Assembly (NCBI GenBank): GCA_022601135.1
Contig: JAHZJB010000100.1
Coordinates: 1 to 43,657 of the forward strand
Length of the DNA stretch: 43,657 nucleotides
Reading direction: 5' to 3'
DNA from: Actinomycetes bacterium
GTDB lineage: Bacteria > Actinomycetota > Actinomycetes > Mycobacteriales > Mycobacteriaceae
Shown: piece by piece, positions 23,598 through 30,907 of the stretch
Numbering within the stretch: the first letter of the stretch is position 1
Layout: each line of letters opens with the position of its first letter
Notes under the pieces: generated by a model
Databases searched by the model: none
Told to the model about the DNA's origin: nothing
The model's input: the letters and a program-made list of their open reading frames with translations, nothing else
Translations under genes and position numbers: made by a program

Positions 23598-24227
23598 TCA
23601 GCTTGTCGGAATCGATTGAAAAAGAGTCCCTTTGATGAGGTTTTTGGCCGAGGGCAGGGTTGCTTGGTAGGTCCGATCAGGAAGGTTCGCCGCTTGTTCG
23701 GTGAGCCCGCGGGCGAGCGCGTAGATGGCATTCACCGCTGCTTCGGTATCGGTGCCGGCGGGCAGCAGTCCTTGACCCGCGGCATCCCCGACGATGTCAG
23801 CGATGACGTCGCGCAGCGCCGTGAATTCCGGCTGCCCGGCCTCGCCGTGTCGCAGATGGGCGCCGCGTTCGGCGCGGATCGCGCGCTCGAAGTCGGCGAG
23901 GTGTGGGTATTCGCGCATGATGCGATCCGACTCAGCTAGCACCGCGACAAGCCGCTCGATGACGTCGCCACTGCTTCCCGCGGCTGCGCGCAGCCGCGGG
24001 AGCGCGATGTCGTCGGCGGCGGACATGGTGGCCGACAACAGCTCCGACTTGTTCGGAAAATAGTGATAGAGGCTGCCGCTGGTCATGTTCGCGGTATGGG
24101 CGATGCCGCGAATTGTCGCCTGGGAATAGCCCATCTCGGCGACAGTCCGCATGGCGGCCTTGATGATGCGGGCTCGCGTCTGCTCTCCGATGGCGCCAAT
24201 CGGTCTGCCTAGTTGCGAAGCGGCCAC
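23598..24227 (-). CDS. TetR-family regulator A
   Basis: A 209-residue TetR regulator. The helix-turn-helix is IRGIAHTANMTSGSLYHYFP (about 40-59) after the first-helix segment ARIIKAAMRTVAEMGYSQAT. The ligand domain ends in KNLIKGTLFQ. The GTG at 24227 was chosen because it aligns the N-terminus (ASQLGRPIGA) with the divergent paralogue (STQLGRPVGA); the frame runs on to 24302 but would then overlap that gene's start. It probably represses neighbouring catabolic genes until a lipophilic ligand binds; the target is unknown, with the repeated box at 24918 and 30761 as the best candidate. An internal 26-bp palindrome is listed separately. Confidence 0.87.
   Translation of the reverse strand: MAASQLGRPIGAIGEQTRARIIKAAMRTVAEMGYSQATIRGIAHTANMTSGSLYHYFPNKSELLSATMSAADDIALPRLRAAAGSSGDVIERLVAVLAESDRIMREYPHLADFERAIRAERGAHLRHGEAGQPEFTALRDVIADIVGDAAGQGLLPAGTDTEAAVNAIYALARGLTEQAANLPDRTYQATLPSAKNLIKGTLFQSIPTS
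23976..24001. repeat. perfect 26-bp inverted repeat inside TetR A
   Basis: The half TCCCGCGGCTGCG is followed directly by its exact reverse complement, with no mismatch. It lies in the codons for the RLRAAAGSSG region of TetR A. It could form a hairpin with a GC-only core in DNA or RNA, or be chance in GC-rich coding sequence. Confidence 0.9.
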
Positions 24228-24295
24228 GGCGCCAGAATAATCCCGATCAGCGGCGGTGCAGATGGGGACGTGGAGCGAATGTGGGAGTCGGTGCG

Positions 24296-24913
24296 ATGAC
24301 ATCCACGCAGCTGGGCCGCCCAGTCGGCGCCAGCGGTCAGCAGACCCGGATACGGATCATCAACGCCGCCATGCGGACCGTCGCCGAAACGGGCTACTCG
24401 AAGGCCACGATCCGATCGATTGCTCGCACGGCAGACGTGACCAGCGCCAGCCTGTACAACTACTTCCCGAATCGATCTGCGCTGATGAAAGCGGCGATCG
24501 CGGCCAGGGCCGACATCGCGCTGCCGCGGCTGCACCGGGCCGCGCAACGTTGTGGCGGCGTCATCGACCGCGTCGAGGCGGTACTGGACGAGTCGGGGAA
24601 GTTGATGCACGAGTATCCAGATCTCGCCGCATTCGAGTGGGCGATCCGGGCCGAGGGCGCCGGTATCACACCGGCTGACGGTGCCGACGTGCAGTTTCTG
24701 GAGCTACGCCACATCATCGAAGGCATCGTGGATGACGGTCTGCGCGGTGGTGAGTTCAAGAAGTCATCCGACGCGCGAGCTGCCGTGGAGGTGATATACG
24801 CGCTTCTTTACGGGCTGACCGAGCTGGCCGCGAGCGCGTCACCGCGTGCCTATCACACGACGCTCGAAGCGGCGAAGCGGCTGATCCGGGGAACATTGTT
24901 CGCAACTGGTTGA
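24296..24913 (+). CDS. TetR-family regulator B (paralogue of A)
   Basis: A 205-residue TetR regulator. The HTH is IRSIARTADVTSASLYNYFP, preceded by RIINAAMRTVAETGYSKAT. By eye about two thirds of the first 65 residues are identical to TetR A, and similarity continues at DIALPRL, EYPDLAAFEWAIRAE and AAKRLIRGTLF. The ATG at 24296 follows GGGAG (24283-24287) by 8 nt; an in-frame GTG at 24281 would overlap that site. The divergent start-to-start gap is only 68 bp. Its stop lies 4 bp before the box shared by the flavin monooxygenase and Rieske operons, so it is the nearest candidate regulator of both. Confidence 0.88.
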   Translation: MTSTQLGRPVGASGQQTRIRIINAAMRTVAETGYSKATIRSIARTADVTSASLYNYFPNRSALMKAAIAARADIALPRLHRAAQRCGGVIDRVEAVLDESGKLMHEYPDLAAFEWAIRAEGAGITPADGADVQFLELRHIIEGIVDDGLRGGEFKKSSDARAAVEVIYALLYGLTELAASASPRAYHTTLEAAKRLIRGTLFATG

Positions 24914-24917
24914 TATG

Positions 24918-24936
24918 ATCAATCGATTGATTATAT
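24918..24936 (+). promoter_or_regulatory. island box 1: promoter/operator of the flavin monooxygenase operon
   Basis: ATCAATCGATTGATTATAT. Its first 14 bases are a perfect palindrome, and symmetry extends with one mismatched pair to 24913-24936. TATAT at the end can serve as a -10 element. It lies 49 bp before the first monooxygenase ATG. The same 19-mer, with one change, stands on the opposite strand in front of the Rieske gene (30761-30779). It does not resemble the KstR operator. Confidence 0.75.
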
Positions 24937-24985
24937 AGTTGGGTGGCATCCGAAGTTCCAGAATGTTGGCGGGGTTCACGAACTG

Positions 24986-26764
24986 ATGACGGACGTCGAC
25001 GCATTGCGCCAGAAGTACGCCGAAGAGCGGGACCGCCGATTGCGCTCCGATGGGCTCGCGCAGTACGTCGAGATTGAGGGACCCCTCGCGCGCTTCGGCG
25101 AAGATCCATGGGCCGATCCGCACTTCACCCGCGCACCGTTGCGCGACGAGGTCGATGTCGCGGTCGTGGGGGCCGGGTTCGGTGGTCTGCTCACCGCAGC
25201 GCATCTGCGTGAACAAGGTGTGCAGAGCGTGCGGTTGATCGACAAGGCCGCCGACGTGGGCGGAACGTGGTACTGGAACCGCTATCCGGGCATCGCCTGC
25301 GACGTGGAATCGTATGTGTACTTTCCGTTGCTCGAGGAACTCGGGTACATCCCCACCGAGAAGTACGCCAAAGGTGCCGAGATTCTGGCGCATTGTCGAC
25401 GGATCGCCGAGCATTACGACCTGTATCGAGATGCCTGCCTCCAGACAAACGTACGCGAGATACGTTGGGAAGAAACGGATTCACGTTGGGTCATCTCGAC
25501 CGATCACGGGGACGAGATGCGCGCCCGCTTCGTGTCGATGGCCAACGGTTACCTGCAGAAACCCAAGCTTCCCGGCATTCCCGGTATCGAGTCGTTTCGC
25601 GGTCACGCGTTCCATACCAGCCGCTGGGATTACGACTACACCGGAGCGCACCTGGGCAGACTGGCCGACAAGCGAGTCGGCATCATCGGCACCGGCGCCA
25701 CCGCGATCCAGTGTGTTCCGCACCTCGCCAAGGCCGTCGCACAGTTGTATGTATTTCAGCGGACCCCGTCGTCGGTGGACGTGCGCGCGAACCAGCCGAC
25801 CGATCCGCAATGGGTCGCCACCCTGGAGCCCGGCTGGCAGCGCCGGCGCATCGAGAACTTCCAGATCCTCACCGCCGGTGGGCAGGCCGACGAAGATCTG
25901 GTTGCCGACTCCTGGACGAGCATCACCAAGAAACTCCCGGTGATGCAGCAATACCCCGACGGCGGCCTCACCCCCGAGCAACGAGCGCACCGCGCTGAGA
26001 TTGCCGACTTCGCGAAGATGGCCGAAGTGCGGGCCCGCGTTGACGCCCTCGTCGCAGACCCCGCCACCGCTGAGGCGCTCAAACCCTGGTACGGGTATTT
26101 CTGTAAACGGCCCTGCTTTCACGACGAATATCTACAGTCGTTCAACCGAGACAATGTCGTGTTGGTTGACACCCGCGGTCGGGGGGTGGAACGGATCACC
26201 GAGACCGGCGTCGTCGTCGACGGGCACGAGTACGAGTTGGACTGCCTGATCTTCGCAACGGGTTTCGAGGTCGGCACCGATTATGCGCAGCGCACCGGTT
26301 TCGAGGTGATCGGCCGCCACGGGATGTCGCTGACGGAAAAGTGGCGCGACGGTGTAAAGACCTTCCACGGCGTATGCGTGCACGGCTTTCCGAACTGCTT
26401 CATCGAGAGCATCGCCCAGTCGGGTTTCACGGTGAACTTCCCGTATCTGCTCGACGTCCAAGCCAACCACGTCGCCTGGATCATCGCCCGGGCGCTGGAA
26501 CACGGTTTCGGTGAAGTCGAAGCTTCGGCCGGCGCCGAAGCGGCCTGGGTCGAGATGGTCCGAGAGCGCTCCGAGGCCACTGCTCAGCGCGCCAAGTCAT
26601 GCACGCCGGGTTATTACAACCGTGAGGGTCAGGCGAACGAGAAGACGCGGCAAGGCAGCTTCTTTTTCGGTCGGCCGACCGAATATGCGGACATTCTGGA
26701 GACTTGGCGCGGTACCGGGTGTCTGGAGGGAATGGAGATTCGCCGGGGGCGAGGGGCGCGGTGA
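24986..26764 (+). CDS. Baeyer-Villiger-type flavin monooxygenase, long form
   Basis: A 592-residue class B flavoprotein monooxygenase. The FAD loop is VVGAGFGG (60-67), the Baeyer-Villiger fingerprint FxGxxxHxxxWD occurs at Phe204-Asp215 (FRGHAFHTSRWD), and the NADPH loop is IGTGATA (234-240). An N-terminal extension of about 55 residues and a long middle insertion make it the size of cyclopentadecanone- or steroid-type monooxygenases rather than the shorter cyclohexanone type. It should insert oxygen next to a ketone, giving an ester or lactone, with FAD, NADPH and O2. The substrate is unknown; the setting suggests a steroid-like or terpenoid ketone. It begins 49 bp after island box 1 and its stop overlaps the second monooxygenase (GTGA). 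Confidence 0.9.
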   Translation: MTDVDALRQKYAEERDRRLRSDGLAQYVEIEGPLARFGEDPWADPHFTRAPLRDEVDVAVVGAGFGGLLTAAHLREQGVQSVRLIDKAADVGGTWYWNRYPGIACDVESYVYFPLLEELGYIPTEKYAKGAEILAHCRRIAEHYDLYRDACLQTNVREIRWEETDSRWVISTDHGDEMRARFVSMANGYLQKPKLPGIPGIESFRGHAFHTSRWDYDYTGAHLGRLADKRVGIIGTGATAIQCVPHLAKAVAQLYVFQRTPSSVDVRANQPTDPQWVATLEPGWQRRRIENFQILTAGGQADEDLVADSWTSITKKLPVMQQYPDGGLTPEQRAHRAEIADFAKMAEVRARVDALVADPATAEALKPWYGYFCKRPCFHDEYLQSFNRDNVVLVDTRGRGVERITETGVVVDGHEYELDCLIFATGFEVGTDYAQRTGFEVIGRHGMSLTEKWRDGVKTFHGVCVHGFPNCFIESIAQSGFTVNFPYLLDVQANHVAWIIARALEHGFGEVEASAGAEAAWVEMVRERSEATAQRAKSCTPGYYNREGQANEKTRQGSFFFGRPTEYADILETWRGTGCLEGMEIRRGRGAR

Positions 26765-28284
26765 CGTCTCGGCAAGCCCATCTTCGGTACGCCATCGGCC
26801 GGATCCGAGCGGCGATGCGGAACCGCCCGGCGCCCACGGTCGCGATAATCGGCGCGGGATTCGGTGGACTCGGTGCGGCCGTGGCGCTGCGTCAGGCCGG
26901 CGTCGACGACATCGTCATCATCGAGGGCAGTGACGGCGTTGGTGGGACCTGGCGGCGCAACATCTATCCAGGCGCCGCCTGTGACGTCCAGAGTCATTTC
27001 TATTCCTTCTCTTTCGCGTTGAACAGATCCTGGAGCCGGACCTATGCGCGGCAGCCGGAGATCCTTCAATATCTGGAGTCGGTGGCCGACGACTTCGATC
27101 TGCGTCGGCATCTGCGGCTCGGCACCCACCTGCGCCGGGCCCGCTGGCGGGAAGACGCCCGGCGGTGGGAGCTGGAACTGGTGGGTGAGGGTGCCGACGG
27201 CGTCACCACGATCGACGTCGACGTCGTGGTGAGCGCGGTCGGGCTGTTCGGTTCACCGAATCTCCCGGAGATCGAGGGCCTTGATGACTTCGCCGGCACT
27301 CTGCTGCACACCTCGGACTGGGACGACCGCGTGGACCTGGCGGGCAAGAAGGTCGCGGTGATCGGCACCGGGGCCAGTGGGGTGCAGGTCGTTCCAGAGC
27401 TTGCCAAGGTCGCTTCGCGGTTGTCCGTCTTTCAGCGCACCGCGCCGTGGATGGTGCCCAAGGAGGACCGCGCCTACAGCGCCGCAGAGTTGGCGCGCTT
27501 CCGCCGCAACCCGTTTGCGGTGCGTCGCGAGCGTTGGCGCGTCTGGAAGTACTTCCACGACAACACCGCAACGATGGCCGATGACCCGCTGGTGCCCAGC
27601 CGTGCGCAGTTCGCTTCGGACTTCCTGGAAAGCACGGTCTCCGATGGCACGCTCCGGCGGGCGCTGACACCCGATTATCCGTTCCGCTGTAAGCGGGTGT
27701 TACTGGGTGACGACTTCTATCTGGCGCTACAAGAACCCCACGTCGACTTGGTGACCGATCCCATCGCGCGGGTGACCGAGAATTCAGTGATCACCACCAA
27801 GGGCGATGCTGTCGACGTCGACGCGGTTGTACTGGCGACGGGGTTCGTGACCTCGGAGTACCTGTCGGGTATCGAAGTCGTGGGTACCGGCGGTGCGAGG
27901 CTGCACGAGCGGTGGGGGTGTGAGCCAAGCGCATTTCTGGGTGTGGCCGTCAGTGGTTTTCCGAACTTCTTCATGCTGTACGGGCCAAATACCAACCAGT
28001 CCAGCAGTTCCATCGTCTACGTCCTCGAGGCGGGTGCCCGATTGGTGGCCAGCGCGGTCGGCCGGTTGGCCCGCAAGGGCGGGTCCCTGGAGGTACGTCC
28101 CGAGGTAGAGCAGCGGTATAACGCCCGGTTGAGCGGTGACCTGGAACGGACCGTGTGGACGCAGTGCGGCAGCTACTTTCGGTCGCCCACTGGCCGCATC
28201 GTCACTCAATGGCCCTACACGGAACTTGAATACGCGCGCCGTACGTGGCGATTGCGCCCCGAGGACTGGATCCACCTCAGGTGA
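26761..28284 (+). CDS. Baeyer-Villiger-type flavin monooxygenase, short form
   Basis: A 507-residue class B flavin monooxygenase. The FAD loop is IIGAGFGG (29-36), the fingerprint FAGTLLHTSDWD is at 177-188, and the NADPH loop is IGTGASG (201-207). It is 85 residues shorter than its neighbour and clearly a different subfamily (GSDGVGGTWRRNIYPGA, SGFPNFFMLYGPNT). The GTG at 26761 overlaps the upstream stop; the frame is open to 26704, but the overlap start is the usual coupling arrangement and leaves a normal N-terminus. Probably another ketone or aldehyde oxygenation in the same pathway. Its last 8 bp overlap the convergent alcohol dehydrogenase gene tail to tail. Confidence 0.88.
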   Translation: MTSRQAHLRYAIGRIRAAMRNRPAPTVAIIGAGFGGLGAAVALRQAGVDDIVIIEGSDGVGGTWRRNIYPGAACDVQSHFYSFSFALNRSWSRTYARQPEILQYLESVADDFDLRRHLRLGTHLRRARWREDARRWELELVGEGADGVTTIDVDVVVSAVGLFGSPNLPEIEGLDDFAGTLLHTSDWDDRVDLAGKKVAVIGTGASGVQVVPELAKVASRLSVFQRTAPWMVPKEDRAYSAAELARFRRNPFAVRRERWRVWKYFHDNTATMADDPLVPSRAQFASDFLESTVSDGTLRRALTPDYPFRCKRVLLGDDFYLALQEPHVDLVTDPIARVTENSVITTKGDAVDVDAVVLATGFVTSEYLSGIEVVGTGGARLHERWGCEPSAFLGVAVSGFPNFFMLYGPNTNQSSSSIVYVLEAGARLVASAVGRLARKGGSLEVRPEVEQRYNARLSGDLERTVWTQCGSYFRSPTGRIVTQWPYTELEYARRTWRLRPEDWIHLR

Positions 28285-29413
28285 TGCCGAAGTCGATCAC
28301 GCCCCTGATCAGTTCGTCGTCGGCAAGATCGGCGTACGCTGCGTTGATGTCATCCAGCCGGTAACGCCTGGTTATCATTTCGTCGAGCTGCAGGCTTCCC
28401 GTCTCGTAAAGCTTTGCCAGCAGTGGGATGTCGGACCTCGGGTTGCACGATCCGAACACGGTGCCACACAGGTTCTTGTTCATCAGGACGAACTCCTGAA
28501 CGCTGACGTCGATCGCGCGGGTTGTCTGTGAAGCCATCCCCGTCAAGACGCAAGTTCCGCCTTTTCTGGTGAGTGCCAGCGCGCTTCCGACATCAGCGGC
28601 CGCGATGAGCGAGGGGCAGAGAATTACCGAGTCGGCCATCACGCCGCGCGTCAGTTCGCTGACCACGTCGATCGCCTGGGCCGCCGACGCGGCCGCATGA
28701 GTGGCGCCGAAACCCAGAGCCGAGTCCTGTTTGTAGGGAACCGGGTCGACGGCGACGATGTGGGTGGCGCCGTTGATCCTGGCTCCCTGAATGGCTGCCG
28801 AACCGATCCCTCCGGCGCCGATGACTACCACGGTGTCGCCGCCCCGGACGTTGGCGCGGTGAGCCGCGGATCCATATCCGGTGGGAACGGCGCACGACAG
28901 CAATGCGCTAGGTACCAGTGGTAGGTGTGGTGCGATCTTGACCAGCGAGTCGGCTGAGACGACCGTGTGTTCGGCAAACGCACCGATTTTGGAGACATGG
29001 CCCAGATCTTGTCCGTCGAGGGTGTGATGGCGGAAGGTGCCGTCGGTCGGCATCCCGGGAGTCAATGTTCCGGCACCGAGGTCGCAGAGGTACTCCATTC
29101 CCGAAGCACACCAACGGCATTGCCCGCACACGGCGACAAAAGAGGCCACCACGTGGTCGCCGGGTGTGAACCGGGTAACGGCATCGCCGACTTCGACGAC
29201 CACGCCGGAGCCCTCGTGACCGCCGATCGTCGGCGACATCGACGAAGACTCGGGCGGAGCGAACTGACCCTGCCGGATATGTTCGTCGCTGTGACAGAGG
29301 CCGGCGGCAGCCAACTGCACGAGAACTTCTCCGGCCCGTGGCGGGTCCAGCTCGAACTCTGTGACGTGCCATGGCCCGTCGTATTCATGCAGGATCGCGG
29401 CGCGGCTTCTCAG
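28277..29413 (-). CDS. zinc alcohol dehydrogenase, NDMA-dependent type, probable CTG start
   Basis: A medium-chain zinc dehydrogenase of about 378 residues. The catalytic zinc region has Cys40 (AGLCHSDEH) and His66-Glu67 (GGHEGSG); structural zinc cysteines are 96, 99, 102 and 110 (CGQCRWCASGMEYLC); the nucleotide loop is VVIGAGGIG. The look is that of the NDMA-dependent alcohol dehydrogenases of actinobacteria, which keep NAD tightly bound and are linked to mycofactocin. The only standard start in the visible frame is GTG at 29320, but family-like sequence (RAAILHEYDGPWHV, ELDPPRAGEVLV) continues upstream of it to a CTG at 29413, which overlaps the Rieske gene stop (CTGA). I therefore start there. 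It would oxidise an alcohol formed by the island's oxygenases. Confidence 0.8.
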   Translation of the reverse strand: MRSRAAILHEYDGPWHVTEFELDPPRAGEVLVQLAAAGLCHSDEHIRQGQFAPPESSSMSPTIGGHEGSGVVVEVGDAVTRFTPGDHVVASFVAVCGQCRWCASGMEYLCDLGAGTLTPGMPTDGTFRHHTLDGQDLGHVSKIGAFAEHTVVSADSLVKIAPHLPLVPSALLSCAVPTGYGSAAHRANVRGGDTVVVIGAGGIGSAAIQGARINGATHIVAVDPVPYKQDSALGFGATHAAASAAQAIDVVSELTRGVMADSVILCPSLIAAADVGSALALTRKGGTCVLTGMASQTTRAIDVSVQEFVLMNKNLCGTVFGSCNPRSDIPLLAKLYETGSLQLDEMITRRYRLDDINAAYADLADDELIRGVIDFGIT

Positions 29414-30720
29414 AGCAGGACCTCGATCTGTCCCTGGCGCACCCGATGGGAGACCGGGTTGAGGTTGAGCGACTTGATGAAGGTCGTCTTGTTCGCCACA
29501 TTGGGGCCGATGCAGCGTCCGTCTACGTCGAAGTAGAAACCGTGGAAGGGGCAGCGCAGGCAGTCGCCCTCGACTACCCCACCGAACCCGAGATGCGCCC
29601 CTTGATGCGGGCAGTACGCGTCGTACACCCGCAGTGTGCCCGTTGCGTCGCGCCTCGCGATCAGCTCTGAGTCATCGACGGTGTAGCGGTGCACCTCGCC
29701 CGGCGTCAGGTTCTCGACGGCGTCCAGGGTCCACCACCGAGGTTCTTCGGTACACCGTTGCGGCACAGCCGGTTCCTGGAAATCTCTCGGGTAGAAAGTT
29801 TTTCCCCAGGCGATCACGTCACGCAGAGCTCTCTCAGAGGGCAACAGGCCCGAAGTGCCCAGGTACCTCTTGTTCTTCCAGATGATCGCGTCGACGTCGA
29901 ACTCGTTCTTGGTGTAGTTGGCCATTACCTTGGCTAGCAGATCGCAGAGTCGGCGTCCTCGGGTCACTGCGGCGAAGGCCCGCTCCACGACTGCGGGAAA
30001 TGTTGTCGGGTCAATCGCCATCGTGACGTAGACGCGGGTCCGATTCTCGCCCTCGGGCGTAAGGCTCACCAGGGCGTTCATCCGGGGCACCCGTGACCCG
30101 GTGGCACCGACGACCGCCAGGCCCGGTCCGTGGTAGACGTAATCCTGGGTGAGCTCCAGCTTGGGAAGCACCTTCGACAACCACCGGATGGTGCGGCGGG
30201 TGGAGCACGAGCCGTAACGGAATCGCGTGTCCTGCTTCAGCGTAATGGTCTCGTCGTCGACGATGTGGTCGTAGATCTTGGAGTACTCCCACAGGTGTAC
30301 CGCGCGGAAGTGCAGATTGTCCGATCCGTTCTCGACAAAGTCCATGACATGAGTGTTCTCGAACAGCGTCGCTGTGCTGCTCACGTAGGCGGAGTCGTAC
30401 GGCTCTGCGAACAAGGTGGGGAACGGCCGGTCTGGCTTCGAGAGATCTTCTCCGTACCAGACGAATAGGACGCCGATCTCGACGACGACGGTCATCGGGT
30501 GCTCGCCCTCGAAGAACACCTCATACTGGGTTTCGCCGTTCACGACCCTGGACTCGACGGTGACGAAGGTGTCGAGGAAGAGGATCCGCGGCCGCCGGGT
30601 CTTCTCGTACTCGGCGACCGGAATCAGGTTGAACCAGGTGTGCAGTCGCTGGGGCCGCGGGTTGACCCACCCCGGTTGCTCCACGGCCGTGCCAGAATCG
30701 CCAGGCCTGGCTGTCGGCAT
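29410..30720 (-). CDS. Rieske oxygenase with domain order reversed (C-terminal Rieske domain)
   Basis: A 436-residue protein. The mononuclear iron site comes first: Glu130-x3-Asp134-x2-His137-x4-His142 (ENGSDNLHFRAVH), followed by DVDAIIWKNKRYLG, which parallels DVEIWKHKTRI of KshA in this window. The Rieske [2Fe-2S] ligands come last: Cys370-x-His372 (YCPHQGAHL) and Cys390-x-x-His393 (CPFHGF), ending about 45 residues before the C-terminus. Normal Rieske oxygenases have the reverse order. The first 70 residues have no Cys-x-His and their role is unclear. The ATG at 30720 follows GGGAG by 7 nt; a TTG at 30759 is in frame but has no such site. The reaction is probably hydroxylation or desaturation of a steroid-like compound; it needs an electron-transfer partner not encoded nearby. 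Confidence 0.87.
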   Translation of the reverse strand: MPTARPGDSGTAVEQPGWVNPRPQRLHTWFNLIPVAEYEKTRRPRILFLDTFVTVESRVVNGETQYEVFFEGEHPMTVVVEIGVLFVWYGEDLSKPDRPFPTLFAEPYDSAYVSSTATLFENTHVMDFVENGSDNLHFRAVHLWEYSKIYDHIVDDETITLKQDTRFRYGSCSTRRTIRWLSKVLPKLELTQDYVYHGPGLAVVGATGSRVPRMNALVSLTPEGENRTRVYVTMAIDPTTFPAVVERAFAAVTRGRRLCDLLAKVMANYTKNEFDVDAIIWKNKRYLGTSGLLPSERALRDVIAWGKTFYPRDFQEPAVPQRCTEEPRWWTLDAVENLTPGEVHRYTVDDSELIARRDATGTLRVYDAYCPHQGAHLGFGGVVEGDCLRCPFHGFYFDVDGRCIGPNVANKTTFIKSLNLNPVSHRVRQGQIEVLL

Positions 30721-30760
30721 TGGCGATCTCCCGTTCAGTGTGCGGAGGCGCGGGTCCAAA

Positions 30761-30779
30761 ATATAAGCAATCGATTGAT
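30761..30779 (-). promoter_or_regulatory. island box 2: promoter/operator of the Rieske-alcohol dehydrogenase operon
   Basis: On the minus strand this reads ATCAATCGATTGCTTATAT, identical to island box 1 at 18 of 19 positions and in the same orientation relative to its gene. It lies 40 bp upstream of the Rieske ATG. The central palindrome CAATCGATTG is kept, and TTATATTTT follows as a possible -10. The rest of the 187-bp gap (30721-30907) shows no KstR site or gene. Confidence 0.75.
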
Positions 30780-30907
30780 TGCATAAGTATGTTGACCGAG
30801 GCCCTGCTCGTCAAGGTGTAGCGGGCGGTTTGCCTAGTGTGCGTTCAGATCGCGGATTCAACTGAAAACGCGATCGGTGCGCACACCAGCGGGCCCAGGC
30901 CCCGGCT

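Noticed and set aside
23608..23620. Third copy of the island box near the end of TetR A (CAATCGATT on the minus strand)
   Set aside because: Only the core matches; the flanking bases and the TTATAT part are absent, and it lies within coding sequence with no gene start nearby.
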